Below, in pieces: positions 1 to 8,929 of a stretch of 64,000 bases of DNA. The first letter of the stretch is position 1; every line of letters begins with the position of its first letter. Position numbers and translations under genes: made by a program. Location of the stretch: contig NZ_PIPX01000003.1 in NCBI RefSeq assembly GCF_003987225.1, forward strand, positions 62,001-126,000, given 5' to 3'. This DNA is from Pseudidiomarina homiensis. Lineage in GTDB: Bacteria; Pseudomonadota; Gammaproteobacteria; Enterobacterales; Alteromonadaceae. The notes beneath the pieces are model-generated. The model worked only from the letters and a program-made list of their open reading frames with translations, was not told the DNA's origin and did no database searches.

Positions 1-84
1 AATTTCCATAGCGGTTTGATCCGCCGTTAAATTTTCTAAATCGAGGCTGTCTGCCTGATTGTTTGTCGGAGTTACCGAAATCAT
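1..84 (-). CDS. pstB: Phosphate ABC transporter ATP-binding protein PstB, N-terminal fragment
   Basis: Only the first 28 codons lie in the window; the gene runs off the left edge. Reading the minus strand from the ATG at 84 gives a start MISVTPTNNQADSLDLENL, an acidic, non-conserved leader like those that precede the ABC domain in PstB proteins. An AAGG ribosome-binding sequence lies a few bases upstream, and the ATG is about 30 nt beyond the pstA stop. The assignment rests mainly on position as the last gene of a pstSCA(B) series, because no Walker motif is inside the window. PstB would be the ATPase that drives phosphate import through PstC and PstA. Confidence 0.75.
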   Translation of the reverse strand, partial: MISVTPTNNQADSLDLENLTADQTAMEI

Positions 85-114
85 AGTAAGACCTTTTCGC
101 TTCTGCTTCGTTAA

Positions 115-1770
115 TTAATGCTCAAGTGAGCGATACTTTTCACGTAAATGGTTACGCACGCCAATGGCCGTTAAGTTCAAGCCAATAATCACCGTTACCA
201 ACAAGAACGAGGTGGCGTAAACCAGCGGACGTGCCGCTTCAACGTTTGGACTCTGGAAACCAACATCATAAATGTGGAAACCTAAGTGCATAAATTTGCG
301 ATCCAAATGGAAGTACGGGAAGTTACCGTCCACCGGCAACATTGGCGCCGACTTCACTACACCGACCAACATCAGCGGGGCAACTTCACCTGCGGCACGC
401 GCTACGGCCAAAATCAGACCGGTCATAATTGCCGGTGAGGCCATTGGAATAATAATCCGCCACAAGGTTTCGGCTTTGGTTGCGCCGAGCGCCAAGCTGC
501 CCTCGCGCAGGGTGCTTGGAATGCGCGACAAACCTTCTTCGGTCGAGACAATCACCACCGGCAAGGTCAAAATCGCCAAGGTAATAGCTGCCCACATGAC
601 GCCAGGTGTACCAAAAGTCGGACTCGGCAAGGCTTCTGGGTAGAACACTTGGTCAAGTGAGCCACCTACCATGTAGACGAAGAATCCTAGGCCGAATACC
701 CCGTAAACAATCGACGGTACACCCGCCAAGTTAATCACGGCAATGCGTATCAGTCGGGTAATCGCATTTTTACCGGCATATTCGTGCAGATAAATCGCCG
801 CGATAACCCCGAATGGCGTCACGATGACCGACATCAACAACACCATAAACACGGTACCGAAAATAGCCGGGAACACGCCGCCTTCAGTATTCGCTTCGCG
901 CGGGTCTTCGCTGACAAACTTACCAATTTGCACAAAGAAGTGGCCGATCTTCTCGACTAGGTTCATGTCGTTCGGAAAGTACACCGCCAGCATGCGATAC
1001 ATCGGCAGTGTGACTTCAACACCACGCATGTCGCGCATGACCACTTCGTCGCGGCTCGCTTGGTCGCGCAAGGCGAAGAGTTCTTCTTCCAACACTTCGT
1101 AATCGTCGCGCAACTGTTGCTCAGCAGCACTAATGCGCGCTTTTTCAGCTTCAGTTAGCTGGCCTTCAAGGTCCAATGCGCGGCGTTCTAAACGCAGCTG
1201 GTTAAGCTGATAGTTAATCGCGCCGATTTCGCTGTCTTGCAGGTCTGCGGCTTGCTCGTTGATCTCGACCACGCGTTCAATGCGCTGCTCAAGTACTGCA
1301 CGAACGTTCTCACCGTTTGCTACCGACTTGCCGTTTTCGAGCACATCGACCACATAACCATAAAAGTTACCGTCTTTCGAGCGTTCGAGCTTCGCCAAGT
1401 CCGCAGGTGTTTCATCGCGCACGATTTGCGGCTCGAGTACCCAAGTAAAGTCCAACGGTACGTATTCACGGTTACCGATTTTGATCAACCAACGATCGAG
1501 CGCTACTTCGTTGAAGTCGTCCAGCTGCACACCTGATTCCTTCAGTCGTTCCAGCGGAATCGTTTCAGTGTCGTAGACTTCACCAATAATGGTCGAAATC
1601 GAACCATCATTCGCCCGCACGTCCATCTCATGAATTTGTGCTGGCCAGAAGAATGACAGACCACGCCAACCAATCAGAATCAGCAGCCCGATAACCGCGA
1701 TCAGACTGATACTCACAGAACCTGCGGTGAGCCAAATCCAGGGTTTTCCTGAGTTAAACCATTGCTTCAT
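115..1770 (-). CDS. pstA: Phosphate ABC transporter permease PstA, large form
   Basis: Inner-membrane permease subunit of the high-affinity phosphate transporter. At 551 residues it is nearly twice the usual PstA (about 300). After an N-terminal membrane segment (about residues 12-40) comes a roughly 260-residue insertion rich in charged and coiled-coil-like sequence (about 40-300). The canonical permease half follows, with the EAA-type loop (EGSLALGATKAETLWRIIIP) near residue 430. The gene follows pstC by 14 nt, so the two are co-transcribed, and it precedes pstB. Family identity is clear from the permease half and the operon. The role of the inserted region, predicted to be periplasmic, is unknown. 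Confidence 0.95.
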   Translation of the reverse strand: MKQWFNSGKPWIWLTAGSVSISLIAVIGLLILIGWRGLSFFWPAQIHEMDVRANDGSISTIIGEVYDTETIPLERLKESGVQLDDFNEVALDRWLIKIGNREYVPLDFTWVLEPQIVRDETPADLAKLERSKDGNFYGYVVDVLENGKSVANGENVRAVLEQRIERVVEINEQAADLQDSEIGAINYQLNQLRLERRALDLEGQLTEAEKARISAAEQQLRDDYEVLEEELFALRDQASRDEVVMRDMRGVEVTLPMYRMLAVYFPNDMNLVEKIGHFFVQIGKFVSEDPREANTEGGVFPAIFGTVFMVLLMSVIVTPFGVIAAIYLHEYAGKNAITRLIRIAVINLAGVPSIVYGVFGLGFFVYMVGGSLDQVFYPEALPSPTFGTPGVMWAAITLAILTLPVVIVSTEEGLSRIPSTLREGSLALGATKAETLWRIIIPMASPAIMTGLILAVARAAGEVAPLMLVGVVKSAPMLPVDGNFPYFHLDRKFMHLGFHIYDVGFQSPNVEAARPLVYATSFLLVTVIIGLNLTAIGVRNHLREKYRSLEH

Positions 1771-1784
1771 GGAAATCCTCTCGC

Positions 1785-4028
1785 TTACATCGAGCTGTAT
1801 TTATCGCGTAGACGCTGACGAACAAGTTCGGCCACCGTGTTGAACGCGAAGGTGAAAACAAAGAGCACAAAGGCTGCTAAGAAAAGAATGCGGTAATGCG
1901 AGCTGCCAACTTCAGACTCTGGCATTTCAACGGCAATGTTGGCCGAAAGCGTACGCATACCTTCAAAGATATTCCAATCCATAATCGGTGTGTTACCGGT
2001 GGCCATGAGAACGATCATCGTCTCGCCAACGGCACGACCTAAGCCCATCATAACTGCCGAGAAGATCCCCGGACTCGCCGTGAGCAACACCACCTTGGTT
2101 AAGGTTTGCCAAGTGGTCGCACCTAGAGCTAACGAGCCATTCGACAAGTGTTTTGGCACGCTAAATACCGCATCTTCGGCAATCGAGAAAATGGTTGGGA
2201 TAACCGCGAAGCCCATGGCAATACCCACCACCAACGAGTTGCGCTGGTCAAAGGTGATGCCAAGCTCATTGGTCAGGTACTGACGCACGTTGCCGTCGAA
2301 TAACACATTCTCGATAACCGGCGACAATTGGAACGACAACCAACCAACGAAGGCCACCAAGGGCACCAAAACCAACGCCGCACTACCATCGGTTAAGCGT
2401 GAGCGAATGACCTGCGGAAGTACCGAGCTGAGCATGGCGAACAAGATTATCGACAGCGGCACCAACACAATAACCGCAATGATCCCCGGTAAATAGGCCT
2501 CCACCAACGGAGCCAGCCAGAGACCTGCCAAGAATCCTAGAATAACGGTCGGCAGTGCCTCCATGATTTCCACTGTCGGTTTCACCACTTTACGCACGCT
2601 CGGTGACATAAAGTAAGCAGTGTAAACGGCCGCTGCAAGACCAATGGGCACCGCGAACAACATCGCATAGGCCGCGGCTTTAATGGTACCGAACGAGATC
2701 GGTACTAAGCTGAATTTAGGCTCGAAGTCGTCTGAGCCTGAGGTCGACTGCCACACATAGTCCGGCTCCGGATAACCCTCATACCAAACTTCTTGCCACA
2801 GGCCGCTCCACGTTACCTCTGGATGTTCGTTGCTAAGCTCAAAAACATGCAGTTGCTGCCCTTCGCGCATCAATAGGGTGTTTGCGCGCGGGTCAATCAC
2901 CAAGTTTTGAGCTTTGAACGCATCCGGATGACCGCGATAAAGCTCAGCTTCAGAAGTGGTGTGAAAGACGCCCACCTCGCCGTTTTCGGCAATGGTGTAG
3001 AAGGTGCGACGATAGTATTCAACAACGATTTCAGTGATGGCACTTTCAGCCGCTTGGAAATCGCGAATAAACTGATAGCGACGGCCATCATCGCCAGCCA
3101 CTTCAAACCACTGAGTGATTTTACCGTTGGCATGGCCAAACAATACCGAACTAGCGCCGGCCAATAAGCTCATCGAGGTGACTTCACCAAACCGACGGCT
3201 GTCAACATTGATCAGCTGACGTTCCTTCACGGTACCCGTGCGGGTCACATCGAACACCCAGAAGCGATTATTCTGGCGTACCATCACTTGGCGCAAGTCT
3301 GGCGTCACAAGCAGTTGATCAACGCCACCGTTAATCGGCAGTTCGCTTACTTTCGACTCCATTTCGACGGCGCCACTAAGAAAGTTACGCTTCGCCTGCA
3401 TGAAATTTACGAACACGCGGCCTTCGGCACTCTGTGCAGCAAATAACTTTGACTCACCATCGTACTCGTAGGCAAGTTTAACAATGTCCTGATCCTGCGG
3501 ATCCACTTGCAACAGCTCGCGCGCGTCGAGTTCAACTTCGCGCGGTTCTACAAACATTTCACCGTCAATAAAGCGGCTCGAGAATTTCGGCTCGATAATG
3601 CGCACAGCACCGCCAGGAACGGCAAACGCATAGCGGTTATTTTGTGGCTGCGTTTTGGTAAATGCCGTCGGCTTTTGCGCGGTTACCGCGGTACGCATGA
3701 GCTCTTTACCAGGCTCCCATTCGGTACCCTTTTTCGCGCGTAAAGCAAAGTAGACGAGTTCGCCATCTGCGGTAAATTGATAACCAATTTCCGATTGCTC
3801 TTCCATGCCCATTGCCACTACATTTTCGGCTGGTGTTTGGAAACTACGCTGATGGTTAATTTCAACGCCACGGAAAATCGGCTCAATAACATAGAGCAGA
3901 TAGAAGAAGATGAGCAACAATGCGACTAAAACCATCACGCCGCCTAGGCTTACGCCCCAGCGCGCCGCGCGATCTTTAATCAGTCGATAATTGCTGGCTC
4001 CCAAAGAGGGTTTTGCTGCCGCCATCAT
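1785..4028 (-). CDS. pstC: Phosphate ABC transporter permease PstC, large form with periplasmic insertion
   Basis: Second inner-membrane permease of the Pst system, 747 residues against about 320 in the short family form. One membrane segment (about residues 30-50) is followed by about 370 residues with repeated beta-strand patterns resembling a beta-propeller. The permease domain follows from about residue 445, with the EAA loop (NGSLALGATTWQTLTKVVLL) near residue 635. Start choice: two ATGs are adjacent. A GAGG sequence lies only 2 nt before the first and 5 nt before the second, so initiation at 4025 is slightly favoured. A PhoB-box promoter lies 45-80 bp upstream. The propeller reading is an inference from sequence pattern only. 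Confidence 0.95.
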   Translation of the reverse strand: MMAAAKPSLGASNYRLIKDRAARWGVSLGGVMVLVALLLIFFYLLYVIEPIFRGVEINHQRSFQTPAENVVAMGMEEQSEIGYQFTADGELVYFALRAKKGTEWEPGKELMRTAVTAQKPTAFTKTQPQNNRYAFAVPGGAVRIIEPKFSSRFIDGEMFVEPREVELDARELLQVDPQDQDIVKLAYEYDGESKLFAAQSAEGRVFVNFMQAKRNFLSGAVEMESKVSELPINGGVDQLLVTPDLRQVMVRQNNRFWVFDVTRTGTVKERQLINVDSRRFGEVTSMSLLAGASSVLFGHANGKITQWFEVAGDDGRRYQFIRDFQAAESAITEIVVEYYRRTFYTIAENGEVGVFHTTSEAELYRGHPDAFKAQNLVIDPRANTLLMREGQQLHVFELSNEHPEVTWSGLWQEVWYEGYPEPDYVWQSTSGSDDFEPKFSLVPISFGTIKAAAYAMLFAVPIGLAAAVYTAYFMSPSVRKVVKPTVEIMEALPTVILGFLAGLWLAPLVEAYLPGIIAVIVLVPLSIILFAMLSSVLPQVIRSRLTDGSAALVLVPLVAFVGWLSFQLSPVIENVLFDGNVRQYLTNELGITFDQRNSLVVGIAMGFAVIPTIFSIAEDAVFSVPKHLSNGSLALGATTWQTLTKVVLLTASPGIFSAVMMGLGRAVGETMIVLMATGNTPIMDWNIFEGMRTLSANIAVEMPESEVGSSHYRILFLAAFVLFVFTFAFNTVAELVRQRLRDKYSSM

Positions 4029-4069
4029 AACCTCGAGTGGTTGTGCAAGTTAGAAATTTCATTGCGCGC

Positions 4070-4103
4070 AGTATAGTAGAAAAGTATGACAGTATTGTTA
4101 CAG
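4070..4103 (-). promoter_or_regulatory. PhoB-box promoter of pstC
   Basis: On the minus strand the sequence is CTGTAAC-AATA-CTGTCAT (4086-4103), two direct half-sites at an 11-bp period. Exactly 10 bp follow, then TATACT (4070-4075) as the -10 hexamer. This matches the classical Pho-box architecture, where the box replaces the -35 element. It gives pstC its own phosphate-starvation promoter downstream of pstS. Confidence 0.85.
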
Positions 4104-4151
4104 CACCGTCATAAAACTGAAATTTTTGGAAAACTGCTGGCCGAGATTTGG

Positions 4152-4239
4152 GTAGCCCGTGGTTTTACCACGGGGATTCTCGATTTCAACGATAATGGTC
4201 AAAACGTCAGATTTGACCCGTGGTAGAACCACGGGCTAC
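4152..4239. repeat. GTAG-type REP pair (BIME), copy 1
   Basis: Two palindromes face each other. The left copy is GTAG followed by the stem CCCGTGGT/ACCACGGG with loop TTT. The right copy is the inverted equivalent, stem CCCGTGGT/ACCACGGG with loop AGA, ending in CTAC (4236-4239). A GTAG tetranucleotide next to an imperfect hairpin is the hallmark of REP sequences mobilised by RAYT (TnpA-REP) transposases. The element sits between pstS and pstC. A second copy occurs at 34561-34648. No RAYT gene is in the window. Confidence 0.8.
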
Positions 4240-4248
4240 CACCAGCGC

Positions 4249-4287
4249 AAAAAAAACGCTGTTCGCTTTTTCAAACAGCGAACAGCG
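4249..4287 (-). terminator. Rho-independent terminator after pstS, built from a GAACAGC-type repeat
   Basis: On the minus strand an 11-bp perfect stem, CGCTGTTCGCT paired with AGCGAACAGCG (4277-4287 and 4257-4267), has a 9-nt loop and is followed by eight T residues (4249-4256). It lies just downstream of the pstS stop and would attenuate read-through from pstS into pstC, which has its own promoter. The stem is made of the same heptamer found before ybdG at 34487-34515. Confidence 0.8.
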
Positions 4288-4308
4288 ACTAGCAAACAGC
4301 GCTCTTTC

Positions 4309-5280
4309 TTAGTTCAAGCCGAGCTTTTCTAGCTCTTGCTCAACGACAACTTTCGGTAGTGGAATGTAACCGTCTTTGTCAACAATGACCTGACCAGCTT
4401 TCGACAGCACCATTTTCAAAAACTCTGCAGTGGCTGGATCAAGCGGCTTGTTCGGATGCTTGTTAACGTAAACGTACAAGAAGCGCGAGAGTGGGTACTT
4501 ACCAGCAAGCGCATTTTCTGTGGTTGCGTCTACATATTCAGCACCTTCTTCAACCGCCAAAGGTACAGTTTTCACACCAGAAGTAAGGTAACCGATACCT
4601 GAGTAACCAATCGCATTCAACGACGTTGAAACCGACTGTACTACTGATGCAGAACCGGGTTGCTCATTGACGTTGGCACGGAAGTCACCGTCACACAACG
4701 CGATTTCTTTGAAGTAACCGTAGGTACCTGATACTGAGTTACGACCATACAACTGCAAGTCGCGGTTACCCCAGCTACCAGTCAAACCTAAGTCGCCCCA
4801 GCGCTGTACTTGCTCAGTAGCGCCACACAAACGGGTGTTACTGAATACCGCGTCGAGCTGGGCAATGGTCATGCCTTCGATTGGGTTATCTTTGTGTACA
4901 AAAACCGCCAAAGCATCAATCGCTACGCGTACTGGTGTTGGCTTGTAGCCGTGACGTTTTTCAAAAGCTTCGATTTCTTTCGATTTCATACCACGGCTCA
5001 TCGGGCCGAAGTTTGAAGTGCCTTCAGTTAACGCTGGTGGCGCAGTTGACGAGCCAGCAGCTTGAATTTGCATGTTTACGTTCGGGTACAGACGTTTAAA
5101 TTCTTCTGCCCAAAAGGTCATCATGTTGGCGAGTGTGTCAGAACCAACAGAAGAAAGGTTGCCAGAAAGACCACTTACTTTCTCGTATTCAGGGAGGTTG
5201 TCAGTCGCTTTTTGGGCGTGGGCAGAGGTTGCTACCAAGCCAGCTACGCTTAAAGCAAGAAGTACTGATTTAACTTTCAT
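4309..5280 (-). CDS. pstS: Periplasmic phosphate-binding protein PstS
   Basis: Substrate-binding protein that captures phosphate in the periplasm and delivers it to PstC/PstA. The start at 5280 is chosen because it opens a clean signal peptide ([22 protein letters not shown], cleavage after AHA) and has GGAGT 5 nt upstream; a longer in-frame start at 5316 would add 12 residues. The mature protein begins with a typical PBP-like segment ([17 protein letters not shown]), and later [14 protein letters not shown] resembles the phosphate-contacting region. It is 323 residues long. It follows phoR on the same strand and has its own PhoB-box promoter and terminator. Confidence 0.95.
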   Translation of the reverse strand: MKVKSVLLALSVAGLVATSAHAQKATDNLPEYEKVSGLSGNLSSVGSDTLANMMTFWAEEFKRLYPNVNMQIQAAGSSTAPPALTEGTSNFGPMSRGMKSKEIEAFEKRHGYKPTPVRVAIDALAVFVHKDNPIEGMTIAQLDAVFSNTRLCGATEQVQRWGDLGLTGSWGNRDLQLYGRNSVSGTYGYFKEIALCDGDFRANVNEQPGSASVVQSVSTSLNAIGYSGIGYLTSGVKTVPLAVEEGAEYVDATTENALAGKYPLSRFLYVYVNKHPNKPLDPATAEFLKMVLSKAGQVIVDKDGYIPLPKVVVEQELEKLGLN

Positions 5281-5359
5281 AATGACTCCAAGTGTCAGTG
5301 CTAAGGTCAGTGCCAAAAATAGTGGATTAAAACTTAGCTTTGCTTAATGAACACTGGGA

Positions 5360-5393
5360 ATTTTAGTAGGTCAATGTGACACTTTGATGACAA
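5360..5393 (-). promoter_or_regulatory. PhoB-box promoter of pstS
   Basis: The minus strand reads TTGTCAT-CAAA-GTGTCAC (5376-5393), two half-sites at an 11-bp period. Exactly 10 bp later comes TAAAAT (5360-5365) as the -10 hexamer, about 80 nt upstream of the pstS ATG. The spacing is identical to the pstC, phoB and TonB-operon promoters. Confidence 0.85.
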
Positions 5394-5404
5394 CTTCTAT
5401 TTAT

Positions 5405-5433
5405 TTGTCATATTTCTGCCACTTTTTTGTCAT
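5405..5433 (+). promoter_or_regulatory. Three PhoB half-sites in the opposite orientation, between phoR and pstS
   Basis: On the plus strand TTGTCAT (5405), CTGCCAC (5416) and TTGTCAT (5427) follow each other at exactly 11 bp. This orientation is opposite to the pstS box 12 bp away and points towards the phoR 3' end, where no plus-strand gene exists. No convincing -10 lies 10 bp downstream. It may be an auxiliary PhoB-loading site for pstS or the start of a transcript antisense to phoR. Half-site identity is visible; function is inferred. Confidence 0.5.
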
Positions 5434-5435
5434 GC

Positions 5436-6740
5436 TTAGGCGGGCGTAATGACCAACTCTTCCGGAACGCGCACGCTGAAGGTGGAACCGCGCCCGACCA
5501 CAGAATCAATGGTTAGCTTGCAATGATGGTTTTCCACGGCTTGCTTCACAATGGCAAGACCAAGCCCAGAACCACCTTTACTGCTGTTGCGATCTTTATC
5601 GATGCGATAGAAACGTTCAGTCAACAAAGGAATGTGCTCGGCAGGAATACCTGGGCCATTATCGGTAACACTGAACTCCATTTGTTTACCCACCGGCCGC
5701 CAGCGCACAGTGATTTTGCCGCCTGGTTGCGTGTAATGAATGGCGTTGGTCACTAAATTGGCAAACACACTACGTAGCTCGTCTTCACGACCATACATAC
5801 TTTGTGCGGCAATCTCGAAGTGTAGCTCATGCTGTTTGGTTTGATTAAGCTGCTCGGTATCTTGTTGGATGCGGCGTAACAGGTCAGGCACCGCAACCGC
5901 CCGCTCAAAAATATCACCACGAGCTGAGTCGATACGCGATAACGACAGCAGTTGGTCAACCAAGTTGCGCATACGCTTTGACTGCCCGCTCATATCGGTT
6001 ACTGCTTTTTGCATTAATGCCGGCGGCATTGCACTGACGTCATCATCCAGCATTTCAAGGTAGCCTTGAATCACCGTCAATGGTGTTTTTAATTCATGGG
6101 AAACATTAGCAACGAAGTCTTTACGCATCTGCTCTAATCTGCGTAGCTGTGTTACATCACGCGCCATTAGTAGATACTGATCTTCGCTGTAGGGCATCAC
6201 ACGAACTTCAAGTTCTATGTCTTCACGTACCGGTGATGGCAAATACATTGCTTCGCTAAAATCACCTTTTTGCAGGTAAGCGATAAACTCGGGGTGACGA
6301 ATCAAGTTGGATAACCGAATACCGGTGTCGGCAGGCCACTTTAAGCCGAAATAGAATTGCCCAAGCTTGTTACACCAAATCAATCCGCCGTCACGACGAA
6401 ACACGATGGCAGCATCTGGAATTGCTTCAGAAGCTTCACGGAAACGGCGCAAGATGCGCGCTAAGGCGCGACGCCGTTGCTGACTGCGCCGCTGGGTGCG
6501 GTAAATACCATCGTAGATATAGCTCCAGCTGCCTGGCGCGCTTGGCGGCAACATAGTGCGACGGTGCCAAAGCCAATCCACCAACTTGTATTGATAGAAA
6601 TAGTGCCAAGCCAGAATCCCTAACAGGCCAAGGCTCAATACTTGCCACAAATAACCAAACAGCCAGCCAAGCACAGCTAAAGGCACGACATACCAAAGGA
6701 AGCCGCGCAGAATAAACACTGCGGAAAAACGCTTATCCAT
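5436..6740 (-). CDS. phoR: Phosphate regulon sensor histidine kinase PhoR
   Basis: Membrane sensor kinase that phosphorylates PhoB when phosphate is scarce. Two hydrophobic segments lie near the N terminus (about residues 9-45), with no large periplasmic domain, as is typical for PhoR. A PAS-like region follows (about 105-195), then the phospho-acceptor His in VSHELKTPLT (H215). The ATP-binding domain has the N box FANLVTNAIHYT, the G1 box DNGPGIP and the G2 box GGSGLGLAIVK. The length of 434 residues is normal. It starts 29 nt after phoB, so the two form an operon. Confidence 0.96.
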   Translation of the reverse strand: MDKRFSAVFILRGFLWYVVPLAVLGWLFGYLWQVLSLGLLGILAWHYFYQYKLVDWLWHRRTMLPPSAPGSWSYIYDGIYRTQRRSQQRRRALARILRRFREASEAIPDAAIVFRRDGGLIWCNKLGQFYFGLKWPADTGIRLSNLIRHPEFIAYLQKGDFSEAMYLPSPVREDIELEVRVMPYSEDQYLLMARDVTQLRRLEQMRKDFVANVSHELKTPLTVIQGYLEMLDDDVSAMPPALMQKAVTDMSGQSKRMRNLVDQLLSLSRIDSARGDIFERAVAVPDLLRRIQQDTEQLNQTKQHELHFEIAAQSMYGREDELRSVFANLVTNAIHYTQPGGKITVRWRPVGKQMEFSVTDNGPGIPAEHIPLLTERFYRIDKDRNSSKGGSGLGLAIVKQAVENHHCKLTIDSVVGRGSTFSVRVPEELVITPA

Positions 6741-6769
6741 TGAGCCCTACCCTTGCGGTCGCCACTGCT

Positions 6770-7456
6770 TTAGCGTGGCGAGAATCGATAGCCCACACCG
6801 CGCACAGTTTGCACCAAGCGGTCATGGCCATGCATTTCGATGGCTTTACGTAAACGGCGAATATGGACATCCACGGTACGGTCTTCAACGTAGACATTCG
6901 TGCCCCAAACATTATCGAGGAGTTGCTCACGACTATACACGCGATCAGGGTGTGTCATAAAGAAGTGAAGCAATTTAAATTCTGTCGGCCCCATATCAAG
7001 GCGATCATTAAAGGCACTCACACGATGTGAAATGGGGTCTAATTTTAAGCCTTCGATTTCAAGAGGTTCATCCAAAACGGTAGGCGATACTCGGCGAAAC
7101 ACCGCACGCATACGGGCCATCAATTCTTTCGGCGAAAATGGCTTGGTAATATAGTCATCGGCGCCCACTTCGAGGCCGCGCACTTTGTCTTCTTCTTCGC
7201 CGCGAGCCGTCAGCATAATAATCGGAATACTGCGGGTAAAGTCATCGCTTTTCAGCTTCTTCGCTAACTGAATGCCTGAGCCACCCGGCAACATCCAATC
7301 GAGTAGAATCATATCGGGGAACGGTTCAACAATTTTCTCTAAAGCAACTTGATAGTCGTTCGCTTCAACCGCTTGATAACCATGCTGCTCCATGACAAAG
7401 CTGAGCATTTCGCGAATCGGCGCTTCATCTTCAACAATCAGAATTTTTCGTGACAT
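6770..7456 (-). CDS. phoB: Phosphate regulon response regulator PhoB
   Basis: OmpR/PhoB-family transcription factor that binds the Pho boxes described elsewhere in this window. The receiver domain has acidic residues E9/D10, phospho-acceptor D53 in LLDWMLPG, conserved T in IMLTARGEE and K in YITKPFSP. The C-terminal winged helix includes the recognition region [20 protein letters not shown] and ends with VRGVGYRFS. The 228-residue length is standard. Its own promoter carries a Pho box, indicating autoregulation. Confidence 0.97.
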   Translation of the reverse strand: MSRKILIVEDEAPIREMLSFVMEQHGYQAVEANDYQVALEKIVEPFPDMILLDWMLPGGSGIQLAKKLKSDDFTRSIPIIMLTARGEEEDKVRGLEVGADDYITKPFSPKELMARMRAVFRRVSPTVLDEPLEIEGLKLDPISHRVSAFNDRLDMGPTEFKLLHFFMTHPDRVYSREQLLDNVWGTNVYVEDRTVDVHIRRLRKAIEMHGHDRLVQTVRGVGYRFSPR

Positions 7457-7488
7457 CGTGCTTCACCTAGTCGTTTTTAAGCAGCGTC

Positions 7489-7522
7489 ATTATTACGTTA
7501 CTTTATGACAGTTTTATGAATC
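7489..7522 (-). promoter_or_regulatory. PhoB-box promoter of phoBR
   Basis: The minus strand reads GATTCAT-AAAA-CTGTCAT (7505-7522). The first half-site is degenerate and the second is perfect. Exactly 10 bp separate it from AATAAT (7489-7494), the likely -10. It sits 33-66 bp upstream of the phoB ATG and implies positive autoregulation. Confidence 0.75.
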
Positions 7523-7541
7523 TACGACATTTTTGTGAAAA

Positions 7542-8738
7542 TTACTGCAATTGGATGTCAAGCCACACTAGACGGTGATCCGAAGAACGCTCACGGTCGG
7601 CGACCAAGTCCGCTTTCGCTTCGGCATTGGTGGGCCAAAACACACCGCCGTCGATAATACGAATGCCATAGCTAGACGGCAATACATAGTCCGCCCTTTT
7701 ACGCCAACCTGCAGTATGCTGCGCCGCCAATGGATTGTCCGGAGTATGCGCCTTGCCACCCGCACTCTTAGGTACAAAATCACCTTGTACAGCTGGATGT
7801 TCGAGCAATTGCTCGATAGTGCCCGGCACGTTATCCGTACTTTCAATCGAGGCATTCAAATCACCCGCAATGATAAAACGCTGCTCTTCAAGTAAGCCGC
7901 CACGACGACCTTGATCATCGTAGATATATTGGGTTTCGAGGTCACTAAGGTACTCGTGCCAAAAACGCACTTCGTCATGGTTCCGACGACCGTTGCGATT
8001 TTCGTCGCCGTCAAACACCGGCGGCGTCGGATGGCTTACCAGCAAATGTAACGGGTACCCGTCAACGTCGAGCATAACATCCCAATGAGACTTCGAGCTC
8101 AACGGCATTTGAGCCCAAGCAGTTGCGCTGTACCAAGGCTCATGGGTATTCGGTACTAACGGCTGCAAGGCACCCGGCAAGTCGCGCCATTTAAAAAATT
8201 GAAAGGTCCGCGTCGCCGCCTGATCAATCGGGTATTTCGATAGTACCGCCATGCCGTATTGACCTTCATAGTTGCCATAGCCCCAGGCGTCGTCGCCCAC
8301 GCCGCTCGCTTCACCATCGCGATTAAGGTCAAATGGACTCGCTCGGCCCGTATTCACCGGGGCGATAAAACTGTGCGGATAATCGATCGGAGCCTCACCA
8401 TTCTGACTGACGGCCAAGAATTCCTTGCGAAAGATCTCCAGCACCTGTGCATCAGGTAGGTAGTCAAATTCGTTCAAGACGATGATGTCTGGTCGCACAT
8501 GTTGAATAATTTCGGCGATGGCACGAACCTGCGGATGTTGCTGTGCAAGAGCGGCAGGCAAAGCTTGCGCCCCCTCACTTTGCCATTTTTCCGCCGGCAG
8601 GTAATTCGATGCATCCATACTGACATTAAAAGTAGCAACCCGGAGCGTAACCGGCGGTTTAGAATTTTTTTTCGGCACATCACACCCATTTAAGAAAAAA
8701 GCGAATAAAGCTACAACACCGAACAGAATAGGCTTCAT
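7542..8738 (-). CDS. Endonuclease/exonuclease/phosphatase-fold lipoprotein
   Basis: Predicted exported lipoprotein (lipobox LNGC near residue 19) with the DNase I-like EEP fold: ATFNVSM near the N terminus, metal-binding Glu in VLNEFD, GDLNAS in the middle, and the final SSDHRLVWLDI motif. Such enzymes cleave phosphodiester or phosphomonoester bonds, so nucleic acid or organophosphate breakdown outside the inner membrane is likely; the exact substrate cannot be read from sequence. The start at 8738 is preferred over 8744 because AGGA lies 6 nt upstream of it. It is upstream of phoB on the same strand and divergent from a PhoB-controlled receptor gene, which suggests a role in phosphorus scavenging. 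Confidence 0.85.
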   Translation of the reverse strand: MKPILFGVVALFAFFLNGCDVPKKNSKPPVTLRVATFNVSMDASNYLPAEKWQSEGAQALPAALAQQHPQVRAIAEIIQHVRPDIIVLNEFDYLPDAQVLEIFRKEFLAVSQNGEAPIDYPHSFIAPVNTGRASPFDLNRDGEASGVGDDAWGYGNYEGQYGMAVLSKYPIDQAATRTFQFFKWRDLPGALQPLVPNTHEPWYSATAWAQMPLSSKSHWDVMLDVDGYPLHLLVSHPTPPVFDGDENRNGRRNHDEVRFWHEYLSDLETQYIYDDQGRRGGLLEEQRFIIAGDLNASIESTDNVPGTIEQLLEHPAVQGDFVPKSAGGKAHTPDNPLAAQHTAGWRKRADYVLPSSYGIRIIDGGVFWPTNAEAKADLVADRERSSDHRLVWLDIQLQ

Positions 8739-8834
8739 AGACATTCCTGCAACATTTGAAGAGCCGCTGAGACATATTTTTACTGTATTAGTTCCACTTT
8801 ATCGGTGCAATTACGAGCAAAGTTGATTAAAATA

Positions 8835-8868
8835 CTGTCACATTTTTGACACACGCAAGTGTTATAAA
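8835..8868 (+). promoter_or_regulatory. PhoB-box promoter of the first Oar-like receptor
   Basis: CTGTCAC-ATTT-TTGACAC (8835-8852) is a two-half-site Pho box. TATAAA (8863-8868) follows after exactly 10 bp. On the opposite strand TTGCGT and TATTTT, 18 bp apart, span the same bases and could be a sigma-70 promoter for the divergent nuclease-fold lipoprotein, so PhoB binding might affect both genes. The receptor promoter is well supported; the divergent one is speculative. Confidence 0.82.
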
Positions 8869-8929
8869 AGCGTACACAAAATTCACAAGGCTCAACATCA
8901 AGCGGTATTGCCTTTCAAGATTTTTTTTA

